Source: Xylocopa sonorina (Eukaryota; Arthropoda; Insecta; Hymenoptera; Apidae). From it: DNA of 64,000 nucleotides. The stretch covers positions 868,001 through 932,000 of the forward strand of contig NW_027490125.1 of NCBI RefSeq assembly GCF_050948175.1, written 5' to 3'. Under the pieces are notes generated by a model. That model searched no databases and had not been told where the DNA came from. It was given only the letters and a program-made list of their open reading frames with translations. Shown one piece after another: positions 26,208 to 40,100 of this stretch (positions within the stretch are counted from its first letter, which is position 1; each line of letters starts with the position of its first letter). The translations under genes and the position numbers were made by a program.

Positions 26208-28625
26208 AGTAGCGTTTCCTGATATCCACGTATCGAAGCAATAAAGTTCTAATGCTACTTAAAACGGGATATCGCATCTCATTTCTATGTTCCATGATAA
26301 AATATAATACTCATTGCAAAGTGTCACGTATACCTGGCATTCACATCAAAGGAATGTAAATGCGACACTTCCTTCCTAGGAAATAGAGTTAGCAGATGTC
26401 TACGTATCGTAGCAATAGAGTTCTACCGCTTCATAAAACGCGATATCGCATCCCATTTCTATGTTTCATGATAAGATATAATATTCATTGTGGAGTGCTT
26501 CGTATACCTCGTATTCACTTCAAAAGAATGTAAATGCGACACTTCCTTGCTAGGAAAAAGCGTTTGCAGATGTCTACGTATCGAACCAATATACTTCTAA
26601 TGCGCCTTAAGTCGTCATATCACATCACATTTCAATGTTTCATGATAAGATATAATATTCTTTGCGAAGTGTCTAGTATACCTCGCATACACTTCAACTG
26701 AATGTAAATGCGACACTTCCTTGCTATTAAATAGCGTTTGCACATGTCTACTTATCGTAGCAATAGAGCTCTAATGCTTCTCAAAACGCGATATCGCATC
26801 TCATTTCTATGTTTCATGATAAGATATAATGTTCATTGCGAAGTATCACTTATACCTCGCATACACTTCAAATGAATGTAATTGCGACACTTCATTGCTT
26901 GGAAATAGTGTTGGCAGATGTCTACGTGTCGAAGCAATAAAGTTCTAATGCTTCTCAAACCGGGATATCGCATTTCATTTCTATGTTTCATGATAAGATA
27001 TAATATTCATTGCGGAGTGTCATGTATACCTGGCATTCACTTCAAAGGAATGTAAATGCGACACCTCCTTCCTAGGAAATATCTTTTGCAGATGTCTACG
27101 TATCGTAGCAATAGAGTTCTACCGCTTCATAAAACGCGATATCGCACCCCATTTCTATGTTTCATGATAAGATATAATATTCATTGTGGAGTGCTTCGTA
27201 TACCTCGTATTCACTTCAAAAGAATGTCAATGCGACACTTCCATTCTAGCAAATAGCGTATCCAGATGTCTACGTATCGAAGCAACAGTGTTCTAATGCT
27301 ACTTTAAACGCGATATAGCATTTCATTTCTATGTCTCATGATAAGATATAATATTCATTGTGCAGTGTTATGTATACCTCGTATTCACATCAAAAGAATG
27401 TAATAGGGACATTTCCTAGCTAAGAAATGGCGTTTCCAGATGTCTACGTATTTCAAAAATAGAGTTCTAATGCCTCTTAAAACGAGATGTCGCAACTCAT
27501 TTCTATGTTTCGTGATCAGGTATAATATTCAATGTGGATTGTTATGTATTCCTCGTATTCACTTCAAAACAATGTAAATGCGACACTTCCTAGCTAGGAA
27601 ATAGCGGTTGCAGATGTCCACGTATCGTAGCAATAGAGTTCTACTGCTTCTTAAAACGCGATATCGCATCTCATTTCTGTTTCATGATAAGATATAATTT
27701 TCACTTCGACATGTCATGTATACCTCGTACTCATTTCAAAAGCACGTAAATGCGACACTTCCTTGCTAGGAAATAGCGTTTTCAGATGTCTCCATATCGA
27801 TGCAAAAGGGGTTCTAATGCTTCTTAAACCTCGATATCGCATCTCATTTCTATGTTTCGTGATAAGATATAATATTCATTGCGAATGGTTATGCATATCT
27901 CGTCTACTCTTAAAAAGAATGTAAATGCGACACTTCCTTGCTAGGAAGTAGCGTTTCCTGATATCCACGTATCGAAGCAATAGAGTTCTAATGCTACTTA
28001 AAACGGGATATCGCATCTCATTTCTATGTTCCATGATAAAATATAATACTCATTGCAAAGTGTCATGTATACCTGGCATTCACATCAAAGGAATGTAAAT
28101 GCGACACTTCCTTCCTAGGAAATAGAGTTAGCAGATGTCTACGTATCGTAGCAATAGAGTTCTACCGCTCCATAAAACGCGATATCGCATCCCATTTCTA
28201 TGTTTCATGATAAGATATAATATTCATTGTGGAGTGCTTCGTATACCTCGTATTCACTTCAAAAGAATGTCAATGCGACACTTCCATTCTAGCAAATAGC
28301 GTATCCAGATGTCTACGTATCGAAGCAATAGTGTTCTAATGCTACTTTAAACGCGATATCGCATCTCATTTCTATGTCTCATGATAAGATATAATATTCA
28401 TTGTGCAGTGTTATGTATACCTCGTATTCACTTCAAAAGAATGTAATAGGGACACTTCCTAGCTAAGAAATGGCGTTTCCAGATGTCTACGTATCGCAAC
28501 AATAGAGTTCCAATGCCTCTTAAAACGAGATGTCGCAACTCATTTCTATGTTTCGTGATCAGGTATAATATACATTGTGGATTGCCATGTACTCCTCGTA
28601 TTCACTTCAAAAGAATGTAAATGCG
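26208..28625. repeat. Mosaic segment with ten-monomer repeat and copies of 3.2-4.25 kb
   Basis: 26208 to about 26500 recurs at 27947 to about 28240 with a 1,739-bp spacing (ten monomers). The marks are TTTCCTGATATCCACG, ACCTGGCATTCACATC and AATAGAGTTAGCAG. Between them, 26566-27580 is a colinear relative of 3241-4255, and 28160-28625 is a second relative of about 3790-4255. Those two relatives are therefore 1,043 bp (six monomers) apart. The segment looks like several rounds of copying of the same source, with joins always in monomer phase. Confidence 0.83.
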
Positions 28626-30029
28626 ACACCACATTGCTAGGAAATAACGTTTGCAGGTGTCTACGTATCGAAGAAAGGGAGTTCTAATGCTCCTTAAATA
28701 GCGATATCGCATCTCATTTCTATGTCTCATGATAAGATATAATATTCATTGTGGAGTGTTATGTATACCTCGTGTTCACCTCAAAAGAATGTAAATGCGA
28801 CACTTCCTTGCTAGGAAATAGCGTTGGCAGATGTCTACGTATCGAAGCAATAGATTTCTAATGCTGCATATATCGCGATATCGCAACTCATTTCTATGTT
28901 TCATGATAAGATATAATATTCATTGTGCAGTGTTATCTATACCTCGTATTCACTTCAAACGAATTAAAATGCGTCACTTCCTTGCTAGGAAATAGCATTT
29001 GCAGATGTCTACGCATCGAACCAATAGAATTATAATGCTTCTTAAATCGTCATATCGCATCTCATTTCTATGTTTCATGATAAGATATAATATTCATTGT
29101 GGAGTGTTATGTATACCTTGTATTCCCTTCAAAGGAATAAATGTGACACTTCCTTGCTAGGAAATTGCGTTTCCAGATGTCTACGTATCGAAACAATAGT
29201 GTTCTAGTGCTTCGTAAAACGCGATATCACATCTCATTTCCAGGTCTCATGATAAGATATAATATTCATTGTGCAGTGATATGTATACCTCGTACTTACT
29301 ACAAAAGAATTTAAATGCGACCTTTCCTCGCTAGGAAGGAGCGATCGCAGATGTCTCCGTATCGAAGCAATAGATTTCTAATGCTTCTTAAAACGCGAAA
29401 TCGCATATCATTTCTATGTTTCATGATAAGATTCAATATTCATTGCGAAATGTCATGTGTACTTCGTATTCACTTGAAAACAATGTAAATGCGACACTTC
29501 CATGCTGGGAAATAGCGTTTTCATATGTCTGCGTATCGAAGCAATGGAGTTCATATGCTTCTTAAAACGAGATATCGCATCTCATTTCTATGTTTCATGA
29601 CAAGGTATAATATTCATTGCGACGTGTCATGCATACCTCGTATTCACTACAAAAGAATGTAAATCCGACACTTCCTTCCTAGGAAATAGCGTTTGCAGAT
29701 ATTTACGTATGGTAGAAATAGAGTTCTAATGCTGCTTAAAACGCGATATCGCATCTCATTTCTATGTCTCATGATACGATATAATATTCATTGTGGGGTG
29801 TTATGTATACCTCGTATTCACGTCATAAGAATGTAAATGCGACACTTTCTTGCTAGGAAACAGCGTTTGCAGATGTCTCCGTATCGAAGCAATAGGGGTT
29901 CTAATGCTTCTTAAATCGCGATATCGCATCTAATTTCTATGTTTCGTGATAAGATATAATATTCATTATGGAGCGACATGTATACCTCGTATTCGCTTCA
30001 AAAGAGTGTAATTGCGATTTTTCCTTGCT
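28626..30029. repeat. Ordinary satellite monomers
   Basis: About eight monomers without a close long-range partner that I could find by eye. One short form occurs near 29135, where TTCAAAGGAATAAATGTGAC lacks several bases relative to the usual GAATGTAAATGCGAC. No gene or other element was seen. Confidence 0.8.
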
Positions 30030-30480
30030 AGCAAATAGCGTCTGCAGATGTCTACGTATCGAAGCAATAGAGATCTACTGCTTCTTAAATCGCCATATCG
30101 CATCTCATTTCTATGTTCCATGATAAGATATAATATTCATTGTGGGGTATTATGCATACCTCGCACTCACTTCAAAAGAATGCAAATGCGACACTACCTT
30201 GCTTTGAAATAGCGTTTGCAGATGACTACGTATCGAATCAATAGAGATCTGATGCTTCTTAAGACGGGATATCGCATCCCATGTCTATGTCTCGTGATAA
30301 GATATAATATTCATGGTGGAGTGTTATGTATACCACGTATTCACTTCAAAAGAATGTAGTTGCGACACTTCCTTGTTAGGAAATAGCGTTTCCAGATATC
30401 TACGTATCGTAGTAATAGAGTTCTAATGCTTCTGAAAGCGCAATATCGCATCTCATTCCTATGTTTCATGATAAGATATA
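30030..30480. repeat. Block B, first part; copy at 57898-58348
   Basis: The two segments match colinearly at a constant offset of 27,868 bp. Rare shared forms are GAGATCTACTGCTTC at 30069, TGTGGGGTATTATGC near 30151, CGAATCAATAGAG near 30234, GACGGGATATCGCATCCC near 30262, and TTCTGAAAGCGCAATATC at 30430. Divergence between the copies is low but visible (for example GATCTGATG versus GTTCTGATG). Left and right limits are approximate. Confidence 0.85.
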
Positions 30481-31059
30481 ATATTCATTGTGCAATGTTA
30501 TGTGTACCTCACATTCACTTCAAAAGAATGTAAATGCGAGACTTCCTTGCTAGGAAATAGCATTTGCAGATGTCTACGTGTCGTAGCATTAGATTTCTAA
30601 TGCTTCTTATATCGCAAGATCGCATCTCATTTCTATGTTTCACGATAAAATATAATATTCATTGCGAAGTGTATTGTATACCTCGCATACACTTCAAATG
30701 AATGTAAACGCGACACTTCCTTGCTAGGAAATAGCGTCGGCAGATGTCTATGTATCGAAGCAGTAGAGTTCCAATGCTTCATAAATCGCCATATCGCATC
30801 TCATTTCTATGTTTCATGATAAGATATAATATTCGTTGCGAAGTGTCATGTATACCTCGTATTCCTTTCACAAGAATGTAAGTGCGACACTTCCTTGCTA
30901 GGAAGTTGCGTTTGGAGATGTCTTCGTATTGTAGCATTAGAGTTCTTATGCTTCATAAACCGCCATATCGCATCTCATTTCTATGTTTCATGATAAGATA
31001 TAATATTCGTTGTGGAGTGTCATGTATACCTCGTATTCACTTCAATAGAATGTAAATGC
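30481..31059. repeat. Ordinary satellite monomers between the two parts of block B
   Basis: About three monomers, all with the standard landmarks. They do not continue the match to 58.3 kb, so the two shared parts of block B are separated here by 0.6 kb but by about 2.8 kb on the right side. Monomers were gained, lost or replaced in one or both places. Nothing else was seen. Confidence 0.75.
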
Positions 31060-33490
31060 GACACTTCCATGCTAGGAAATAGCGTTTGCAGATGTCTCCG
31101 TATCGAAGCAATAGGGTTCTAATGCTTCTTAAATCGCGATATAGAATCTCGTTTCTATGTTACGTGATAAGGTATAATTTTCATTGTGGAGTGCTATGTA
31201 TACCGCGTATTCACTTCAAAAGAATGTAAATGCGACACTTCCTTGCCAGGATATAGCGTTTGCAGATGTCTATGTATCGTAGCAATAGTGTTCTAATGAT
31301 TCCTATATCGCTATATCGCATCCTATTTCTATGTTTCATGATAAGACATAATATTCAATGCGGAGTGTCATGTTTTCCTCATATTCACTTCAAAAGAATG
31401 TAAATGCAACGCTTCCTTGCTAGGAAATAGCGTTTGCAGATGTCTACGTATCGTAGATATATAGTTCTAATGCTTCTTAATACGAGATATCGCATCTCAT
31501 TCCTATGTTTCATGAGAAGGTATAATATTCATTGTGGAGTGTTATGTATGCCTCGTATTCGCTTCAAAAGATTGTAAATGCGACACTTCCCTGCTAGGAA
31601 TTAGCGTCTGGAGATATCTACGTACCGAAGCAATAGAGTTCTAATGCTTCTTAAAACGCGAAATCGATCCTCATTTCTATGTTTCATGATAAGATATAAT
31701 ATTCGTTGTGGAGTGTTATGTATACCTCGTATTCACTTCAAAACAATGTAAATGCGACACTTCCTTGCTAGTAAATAGCGTTAGCATATGTCTACGTATC
31801 GAAGCAATAGATTTCTAGTCGTTCTTAAATCGCGATATTGCATCTCATTTATGTGATTCATGATAAAATAAAATATTCAGTGCGATGTGTCTTGTATACC
31901 TTGCATACGCTTCAAATGGATGTAAATGCGAGACTTCCTTGATAGAAAATAGCGATGGCAGATGTCTATGTATCGAAGCAACAAAGTTCTAATGATTCTT
32001 AAAACGAGATATCGCATCTCATTTTAATGTTTTATGATATGATATAATATTCATTGCGAAGTGTCATGTACACTTCGTATTCACTTCAAAAGAATGTAAA
32101 TGCGGCACTTCCTAGCTAGGAAGTAGCGTATGCAGATGTCTACGTATCGAAGCAATGGTGTTATAATGCTTCATAAATCGCCATATCGCATCTCATTTCT
32201 ATGTTTCATAATATGATATAATACTCATTGCGAATTGTCATGTATAACACACATAGGCTTCAAATGAATGTAAATGCGACACTACCTTGCTGGGAAATAG
32301 CGTTACCAGATGTCTACGTATCGAGGCAATAGTGTTCTAATGCTTCTTAAATCGCCATACGGCATCTCATTTCTATGTCTCATGATTAGATATAATATTC
32401 ATTGCGAAGTGTTATTTATACCTCGTATTCCTTTCACAAGAATGTAAATGCAACCCTTCCTTGCGCGGAAATGGTGTTTGCAGGTGTCTACGTATCGATG
32501 CAATAGAGTTCTGATTCTTCTTAAAACGCGATATAGCATCTCATTCCTATGTCTCATGATTAGATATAATATTCATTGCGAAGTGCTATGTATTTCTTGG
32601 CAACGCTTCAAATGAATGTAAATGCGACACTTCCTTGCTAGGAAATAGCGATTGCAGATGTCTACGAATCGTAGCAATAGAGATCTAATGCTTCTTAAAT
32701 CGCGATATCGCATCTCATTTCTATGTTTCATGATAAGATATAATATTAATTAGCAAGTGTCATGTATACCTCGCATACTCTTCAAATGAATGTAAATGCG
32801 ACACTTCCGTGCGAGGAAATAGCGTTTGCAGAAGTCTACGTATCGAAGCAATAGAGTTCTAATGCTTCTTAAATCGCAAAATCGCATCTCATTTCTATGT
32901 TTCATGATAAGATATAATATACATAGTGCACTGTTATGTATACCTCGTATTTACTTCAAAAGAATGTAAATGCGACATTTTCTTGCTAGGAAGTAGCGTT
33001 TTCAGTTGACTACGTATCGAAGCAATAGAGTTCTAATGCTTCTTAAACCGCGATGTGGCATTTCATTTCTTTGTTTCGTGATAAGGTACAACAATCATCG
33101 TGGAGTGTTATGCATACCCCGTATTCACATCAAAAGAATGCAAATGCGACACTTGCTTCCTACGAAATAGCGTTTGCAGATGTCTACGTATCGAAGCAAT
33201 AGAATTCTAACGCGACTTAAAACGCGATATCACATCTCATTTCAATGTTTCATGATAAGATATAATATTCATTGTGGAGTGTTGTGTACACCTCGTATTC
33301 ACTTCAACAGATTGTAAATGCGACACTTGCATCCTAGGTAATAGCGTTTGCAGATGTCTACGTGTCGTAGCAAAAGAGTTCTAATGCTTCTTAAATCGTC
33401 GTATCGCATCTCATTTCTATGTTTCATGATAAGATATAGTAATCATTGTGCAGTGTTATGTATACCCCGTAATCACATCAAATGAATGTA
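31060..33490. repeat. Block B, second part (14 monomers); copy at 61189-63793
   Basis: From about 31060 to 31380 the match is at offset 30,129 bp. From about 31380 to 33490 the offset is 30,303 bp, i.e. one extra monomer length (174 bp) in the right copy. Shared rarities include TAGAATCTCGTTTCTATG at 31143, CGTAGATATATAGTTC near 31450, TTGGCAACGCTTC near 32597, TAATTAGCAAGTG near 32748, and GTACAACAATCATCGTGG near 33087. Substitutions are sparse. The right edge is about 33490/63793, where AATACGACCC and AATACGACAC begin to diverge. Confidence 0.9.
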
Positions 33491-36400
33491 AATACGACCC
33501 TTCCTTGCTAGGAATTAGCGTTTGCAGATGTCTACGTATCGAAGAAATAGTGTTTTATGCTTCTTAAATCCCGATATCGCATCTCCTTTCTATGTTTCAT
33601 GATAAGATATAATATTCACTGTGGAGTGTTATGTATACCTCGTATTCACTTAAAAAGAATGTAATTGCGATACTTCCTTGCTAGGAAATAGCGCTTGCAG
33701 ATGTCTCCGTATCGAAGCAATAGAGATCTAATGCTTCTCAAATCGCGATATCGCATTTCATTTCTATGTTTCATGATAAGGTATAATATTCATTGTGGAG
33801 TGTTATGCATACCTCGTATTCACTTCAAAGGATTGTAAATGCGACACTTCCTTGCTAGGAAATAGCGTTTGCAGATGTCTATGTATCGTAGCAATAGAGT
33901 TCTAGCGCTTCTCAAAACGCGATATCGCATCTCAATTCTATGAATCATGGTAAGACGTAATATTCTTTGCGAAGTATCTTGTATACCTCGCATATACTTC
34001 AAATGAATGTAAATGCGACACTTCCTTGCTAGGTAATAGCGATGGCAGACGTCTACGTATCGAAGCAACAGAGTTCTAATGCTTCTTAAAACGCGAAATC
34101 GCATTTCATTTCTGTGTTTTATGATAAGATATAATATTCATTGCGGAATGTCATGTATACTTCGGATTCACTTCTAAAGAATGTAAATGCGACACTTCCT
34201 TGCTAGGAAGTAGCGTCTGCAGGTGTCTACGTATCGAAGCAATAGAGTTCTAATGCTTCTTAAATCACCATATCGCATCTCAATTCTTTGTTTTATGATA
34301 AGATATAATATTCATTGTGGAGTATTATGTATTGCTGGTATTCACTTCATAAGAATGTCAATGCGACACTTCCTTTCTAGGAAATAGCGCTGGCAGGTGT
34401 CTACGTATCGTAGCATTAGAGTTCTAATGCTACTAAAAACGCGATATCGCATCTCATTTCTATGTTTCATGATAAGATATAATATTCAATGTGCAGTGTT
34501 ATGTATACCTCGTATTCACTTCAAAACAAAGTAAGTGCAACTCTTCCTTGCTAGTAAATGGCGTTTGCAGACGTCTACGTATCGAAGCAATGGAGTTCTA
34601 ATGCTTCTTAAATCGCAATATCGCATCTCATTTCTATGTTTTATGATAAGATATAATATTCATTGCGAAGTGTCATGTATACCTCGCATACACTTCAAAT
34701 GAATGTAAATGCGACACTTCCTTGCTAGGATATAGCGATGGCAGATGTCTACGTATCGAAGCCACAGATTTCTAATGCTTCTTAAAACGAGATATCGCAC
34801 TCATTTCTATGTTCCATGATAAGATATAATATTCATTGCGAAGTGTCTTGTATACCACGCATACACTTCAAACGTATTAAAAGGCGACACTTCATTGCTA
34901 GGTAATAGCGTTTGCAGATGTCTACGTATCGTAGCAGTAGAGTTCTAATGCTTCTTAAAACGCGATATCGCATCAGATTTCTATGTTTCATGATAAGGTA
35001 TAATATTCATTGTGGAGTATTATGTATTCCTGGTATCCACTTCAAAAGAATGTAAATGCGACACTTCCTTGCTAGGAAATAGCGTCTGCAGATGTCTACG
35101 TATCGAAGCAATAGAGTTCTAATGCTCCTTAGAACGCGATATCGCATCTCATTTCTATGTTTCATGATAAGATATAATATTCATTGCGAAGTGTCATGTG
35201 TACCTCGTATACCATTCAAAAGAATGTTAATACGACACTTCCTTGCTAGAAGTTGCTTCTGCAGATGTCTACGTATGGAAGCAATAGAGTTCTAATGCTT
35301 CATAAATCGCGATATCGCATCTCATTTCTATGTTTCATGATAAGATATAATATTCAATGTGCAGTGTTATGTATACCTCGTATTCACTTCAAAAGAAAGT
35401 AAGTGCGACTCTTCTTTGCTAGGAAATGGCGTTTGCAGACGTCTACGTATCGAAGCAATGGAATTCTAATGCTTCTTATAACGCGACATCGCATCTCATT
35501 TCTATGTTTCACGATAAGATATAATATTCATTGCGAAGTGTCATGTATACTTCGTATTCGCTTCAAATGAAAGTAAATGCGACACTTCCTTGCTAGGAAA
35601 TAGCGTTTCCAGATATCTACGTATCGTAGCAATAGAGATCTAATGCTTCTTAAAACGCCATATAGCATCTCATTTCTATGTTTTATGATAAGATATAATA
35701 TTCATTGTGGAGTATTATGTATTGCTGGTATTCACTTCATAAGAATGTCAATGCGACACTTCCTTTCTAGGAAATAGCGCTGGCAGGAGTCTACGTATCG
35801 TAGCATTAGAGTTCTAATGCTACTAAAAACGCGATATCGCATCTCATTTCTATGTTTCATGATAAGATATAATGTTCAATGTGCAGTGTTATGTATACCT
35901 CGTATTCACTTCAAAAGAAAGTAAGTGCAACTCTTCCTTGCTAGTAAATGGCGTTTGCAGACGTCTACGTATCGTAGCAATATAGTTCTAATGCTTCTTA
36001 AAACGCGATATCGCATTTCATTTCTATGTTTCGTTATATGGTATAAAATTCATTGTGGATTGATATGTATACCTCGTATTCACTTCAATGGAATATAAAT
36101 GCGACACTACCTTGCTATTGAATAGCGTTTCCAGATGCCTACGTATCGTAGCAATAGAGTTCTAATGCTTCGTAAAAAGCGATATCGCATCTCATTTCTA
36201 TGTTCATGATGAGATAAAATATTCATTGCGAATTGTCACTTATACCTCGCATACACTTCAAATGAATGTAAATGCGTCTCTTCTTTGCTAGGAAATAGCG
36301 TTTGCAGATGTCTACGTATCGCAGCACTAGATTTCTAATGCCTCTTAAAACGCGATATCGCATCACATTTCTATGTTTCATGATAGGACATAATACTCAT

Positions 36401-37609
36401 TGCGAAGTGTCACATATACCTCGCATACACTTCAAGTGAATGTAAATGTGACACTTCCCTGTTAGGTAATAGCGTTTGCAGATGTCTACGTATCGAAGCC
36501 ATAGATATCTAATGCTTCATAAAACGGGATTCCGCATCTCATTTCTCTGTTTCATGATAAGATATAATATTCATTGCGAAGAGTCATGTATACCTCGTAT
36601 TCACTTTAAAAGAATGTAAATGCGTCACTTCCTTGCTAGGAAATAGCGTTTGCAAATGTCTACGTATCGTAGCAATTGAGTTCTAACGATTCTTAATTCG
36701 CTATGCCGCATCTCATTTCTATGTTTCATGGTAAGATATAGTATTCATTGCGAAGTGTCATGTATACAACGTATTCACTTCAAAAGAGTGTAAATGCGAT
36801 ACTTCCTTGCTAGGAAATGGCGTTTCAAGATGTCTACGTATCGAAACAATACAGTTCTAATGCTTCGTAAAACGAGATGTCGCATCTCATTTGTATGTTT
36901 CATGATAAGATATAATATTTAATGTGGAGTGTTATGTATACCTCGTATTGACTTCAATAGAATGTAAGTGCGACACTTCCTTCCTGGGAAATAGCATCTG
37001 CAGATATCGACGAATCGTAGCAATGGTGTTCTAATGTTTCTTAAAACGAGATATAGCATCCCATTTCCATGTTTCATGATAAGATATAATATTCATTGCG
37101 CAGTGTCACGCATACCACGCATACACTTCAAATAAATGTAAGTGCGACCCTTCCTTGCTAGGATATAGCGATGGCAGATGTCCACGTAACAAAGCAATAG
37201 ATTTCTAATGCTCCTTAGAACGCGATATCGCATCTCATTTCTATGTCTCATGATAAGATATAATATTCATTGCTGAGTGTTATGTGTACTTCGTATTCAC
37301 TTCAATAGAATGTAAATGCGACACTTCCTTGCTAGGAAATAGCGTCTGCAGATGTCTACGTATCGTAGCAATAGAGCTCTAACGCTTCTTTAACCGCGAT
37401 ATCGCAACTCATTTCTATGTTTCATGATAAGATATAATATTCATTGCAAAGTGTCACTTATACCTCACATAAACTTCAAGTGAATGTAAATGCGGCAGTT
37501 CCTTGCTAGGAAATAGCGTTTGCAGATGTCAACGTATCGAAGCAATAGTGTTCTAAGGCTTCTTAAAACGGGATATCGCATCTCATTTCTATGTTTCATA
37601 ATAAGATAT

Positions 37610-37680
37610 AATAATAAGTGCGAAGTTTGATCCGAAGTGTATACCTCGCACACACTTCAGCTAATGAAAATGCGGCAATT
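37610..37680. other. Rearranged monomer stretch with small insertion
   Basis: The usual ATAATATTCATTGCGAAGTG is altered to ATAATAATAAGTGCGAAG, followed by TTTGATCCGAAGTGTATACC, so GAAGT appears twice within fifteen bases. Further on, TTCAGCTAATGAAAATGCGG lacks a few bases of the standard TTCAAATGAATGTAAATGCG. The same form is at about 47888-47958 in C2, showing that the change predates the C1/C2 duplication. This looks like a local slippage or repair event; no functional reading is offered. Confidence 0.75.
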
Positions 37681-38344
37681 CGCTGCTAGGAAGTAGGGTT
37701 TCCAGATGTCTGCGTATCGTAGCAATAGAGTTCTAATGCTACTTAGAACGCGATATCGCATCTCATATCTATGTTTCATGATAGGATATAGTATTCATTG
37801 CCAATTGTCATGTATACCTCGCATACACTACAAATGAATGTAAATGCGGCACTTCCATGCTAGGAAGTAGCGTTTGCAGATGTCTACGTATCGATGCAAT
37901 AGAGTTCTAATGCTTCGTAGATTACGATATCGCATCCCATTTCTATGTTTCACGATAAGATATAATACTTATTGTGCAGTGTTATGTATACCTCGTATTC
38001 ACTTCAAATGTAGGAAAATGGGACACATCTTTGCTAGGAAATAGCGTTTGCAGATATCTACGTATCGAAGCTATAGAGTTCTAATGCTTCTTAGAATGAG
38101 ATGTCGCATCTCATTTCTATGTTTCATGATAAGATATAATATTCATTGCGAAGTGTCATGTATACCTCGTCTGCACTTCAAATGAATGTAAATGCGACGC
38201 ATCCTTGCTAGTAAATAGCGTTTGGACATGTCTGCGTATCGATGCAACAGAGTTCTAATTCTTCTTAAATCCCTATATCGCATCTCATTTCTATGTTTCA
38301 TGATAAGATACAATATTCATTGCGCAGTTATATGTATACCTGGT

Positions 38345-39330
38345 ATTCACTTCAAAAGAATGTAAATGCGACACTTCCTTGCTAGGAAGTAGCGTTTGCA
38401 GATGTCAGCGTATCGAAGCAATAGTGTTCTAATGCTTCTTAAAACGCGATTAGGCATCTCATTTCAATGTTTCATGATAAGATAGAATATTCATTGTGCA
38501 GTGTTATGTATACCTCGTACTCACTTCAGGAGAATGTAAATGCGACACTTCCTTGCTAGGAAATAGCGTTGGCAGATGTCTACGTATTGAAGCAATAGAG
38601 ATCTATTGTTTCTTAAATAGCGATATCGCATCTCATTTCTATGTTTCATGATAAGATATAATATTCATTGCGGAGTGTCATGTATACCTCGTATTCACTT
38701 CAAAGGAATGTAGATGCGCCACTTCCTTGCTAGGAAGCAGCGTTTGCAGATATCTAGGTATCGAAGCAATAGTGTTCTGATGCCGCTTAAATCACGATAT
38801 CGCATCTCATTTATATGTATCACGTTAAGATACAATATTCATTGTGCAATGTTATGTATACCTCGTATTCACTTCAAAAGAATGATAATGCGTCACTTCC
38901 TTGCTAGGAAATAGCGTTTGCAGATGCCTATGTATCATAGCAATAGAGTTCTAATTCTTCTTAAAACGCGATATCGCATCTCATTTCTATGTTTCATGAT
39001 AAGATACAATATTCATTGCGAAGTGTCATGTATACCTCGTATTCACTTCAAAACAATGTAAATGCGACACTTCCTAGCTAGGAAATAGCGTTTGCAGATG
39101 CCTACGTATCGAAGAAATTGATTTCTAGTGCTTTTAAAATCGCGATTAGGCATCTCATTTCTATGTTTCATGATAAGATATAATATTCATTGTGCAGTGT
39201 TATGTATACCTCGTACTCACTTCAGGAGAATGTAAATGCGACACTTCCTTGCTAGGAAATAGCGTTGGCAGATGTCTACGTATTGAAGCAATAGAGATCT
39301 ATTGCTTCTTAAATAGCGATATCGCATCTC
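38345..39330. repeat. 2,622-bp-spaced duplication inside C1; copy at 40967-41952
   Basis: Matched over about 1 kb at constant offset 2,622 bp, nearly base for base. Marks are GATGTCAGCGTATCGAAG at 38401 and 41023, CGCGATTAGGCATCTC, CACTTCAGGAGAATG, and GATATCTAGGTATCG at 38750 and 41372. 2,622 is fifteen monomers plus about 15 bp, and the surplus is explained by the 15-bp insertion at 40077. In C2 the corresponding spacing is 2,622 and then 2,274, because two monomers (348 bp) are missing at about 51459. Confidence 0.87.
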
Positions 39331-40076
39331 ATTTCTATGTTTCATGATAAGATATAATATTCATTGCGGAGTGTCATGTGTACCTCGCATACACTTCAAA
39401 TGAATGTAAATGCGACACTTCCTTGCTAGGATATAGCGATGGCAGATGTCTACGTATCGAAGCCACAGATTTCTAATGCTTCTTAAAACGAGATATCGCA
39501 CTCATTTCTATGTTCCATGATAAGATATAATATTCATTGCGAAGTGTCTTGTATACCACGCATACACTTCAAACGTATTAAAAGGCGACACTTCATTGCT
39601 AGGTAATAGCGTTTGCAGATGTCTACGTATCGAAGCAATAGATTTCCAATGCTTCTTAAAACGAGAAATCGCTCCCCATTTATATGCTTCATGAAAAGAT
39701 ATAATATTCATTGTGGAGTGTTATGAATACCTCGTATTCACTTCAAAAGAATGTAAATGCGACACTTCCTTGCTAGGAAATAGCGTCTGCAGATGTCTAC
39801 GTATCGTAGCATTAGGGTTCGAATGCTTCTTAAAACGAGATATAGCATCTCATTTCTATGTTTCATTATAAGATATAATATTCATTGCGAAGTGTCATGT
39901 ATACCTTGCATACACTTCAAATGAATGTAAATGCGACACTTCCTTGCTAGGAAATAGCGTTGGCAGATGTCTACATATCGAAGCAATAGCGTTCTAATGT
40001 TTCTTAAAATGAGATATAGCACCTCAATTCTGTTTTAGGATAAGATATAATATTCATTGCGGAGTGTCATGTATAC

Positions 40077-40100
40077 TTCAATGAATGTAATTCATGTATC
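40077..40100. other. Monomer with ~15-bp internal insertion (marker of a lineage)
   Basis: After GTGTCATGTATAC this monomer reads TTCAATGAATGTAATTCATG before rejoining TATCACTTCAAATGAATG. It carries about fifteen extra bases, and AATGAATGTAA is effectively repeated. The simplest reading is a local duplication of the TTCAAATGAATGTAA segment. The same monomer also has a shortened CTGTTTTAGGATAAG in place of CTATGTTTCATGATAAG. Identical copies stand near 50355 and 52629, so it tags C1/C2 and the later 2,274-bp duplication. Confidence 0.83.

Noticed and set aside
33820..34104. 94-codon minus-strand frame, with an identical copy at 43055-43339.
   Set aside because: The second copy exists because the DNA block is duplicated (C1/C2). 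The peptide is two turns of the monomer translation (arginine- and leucine-rich), not a protein family.
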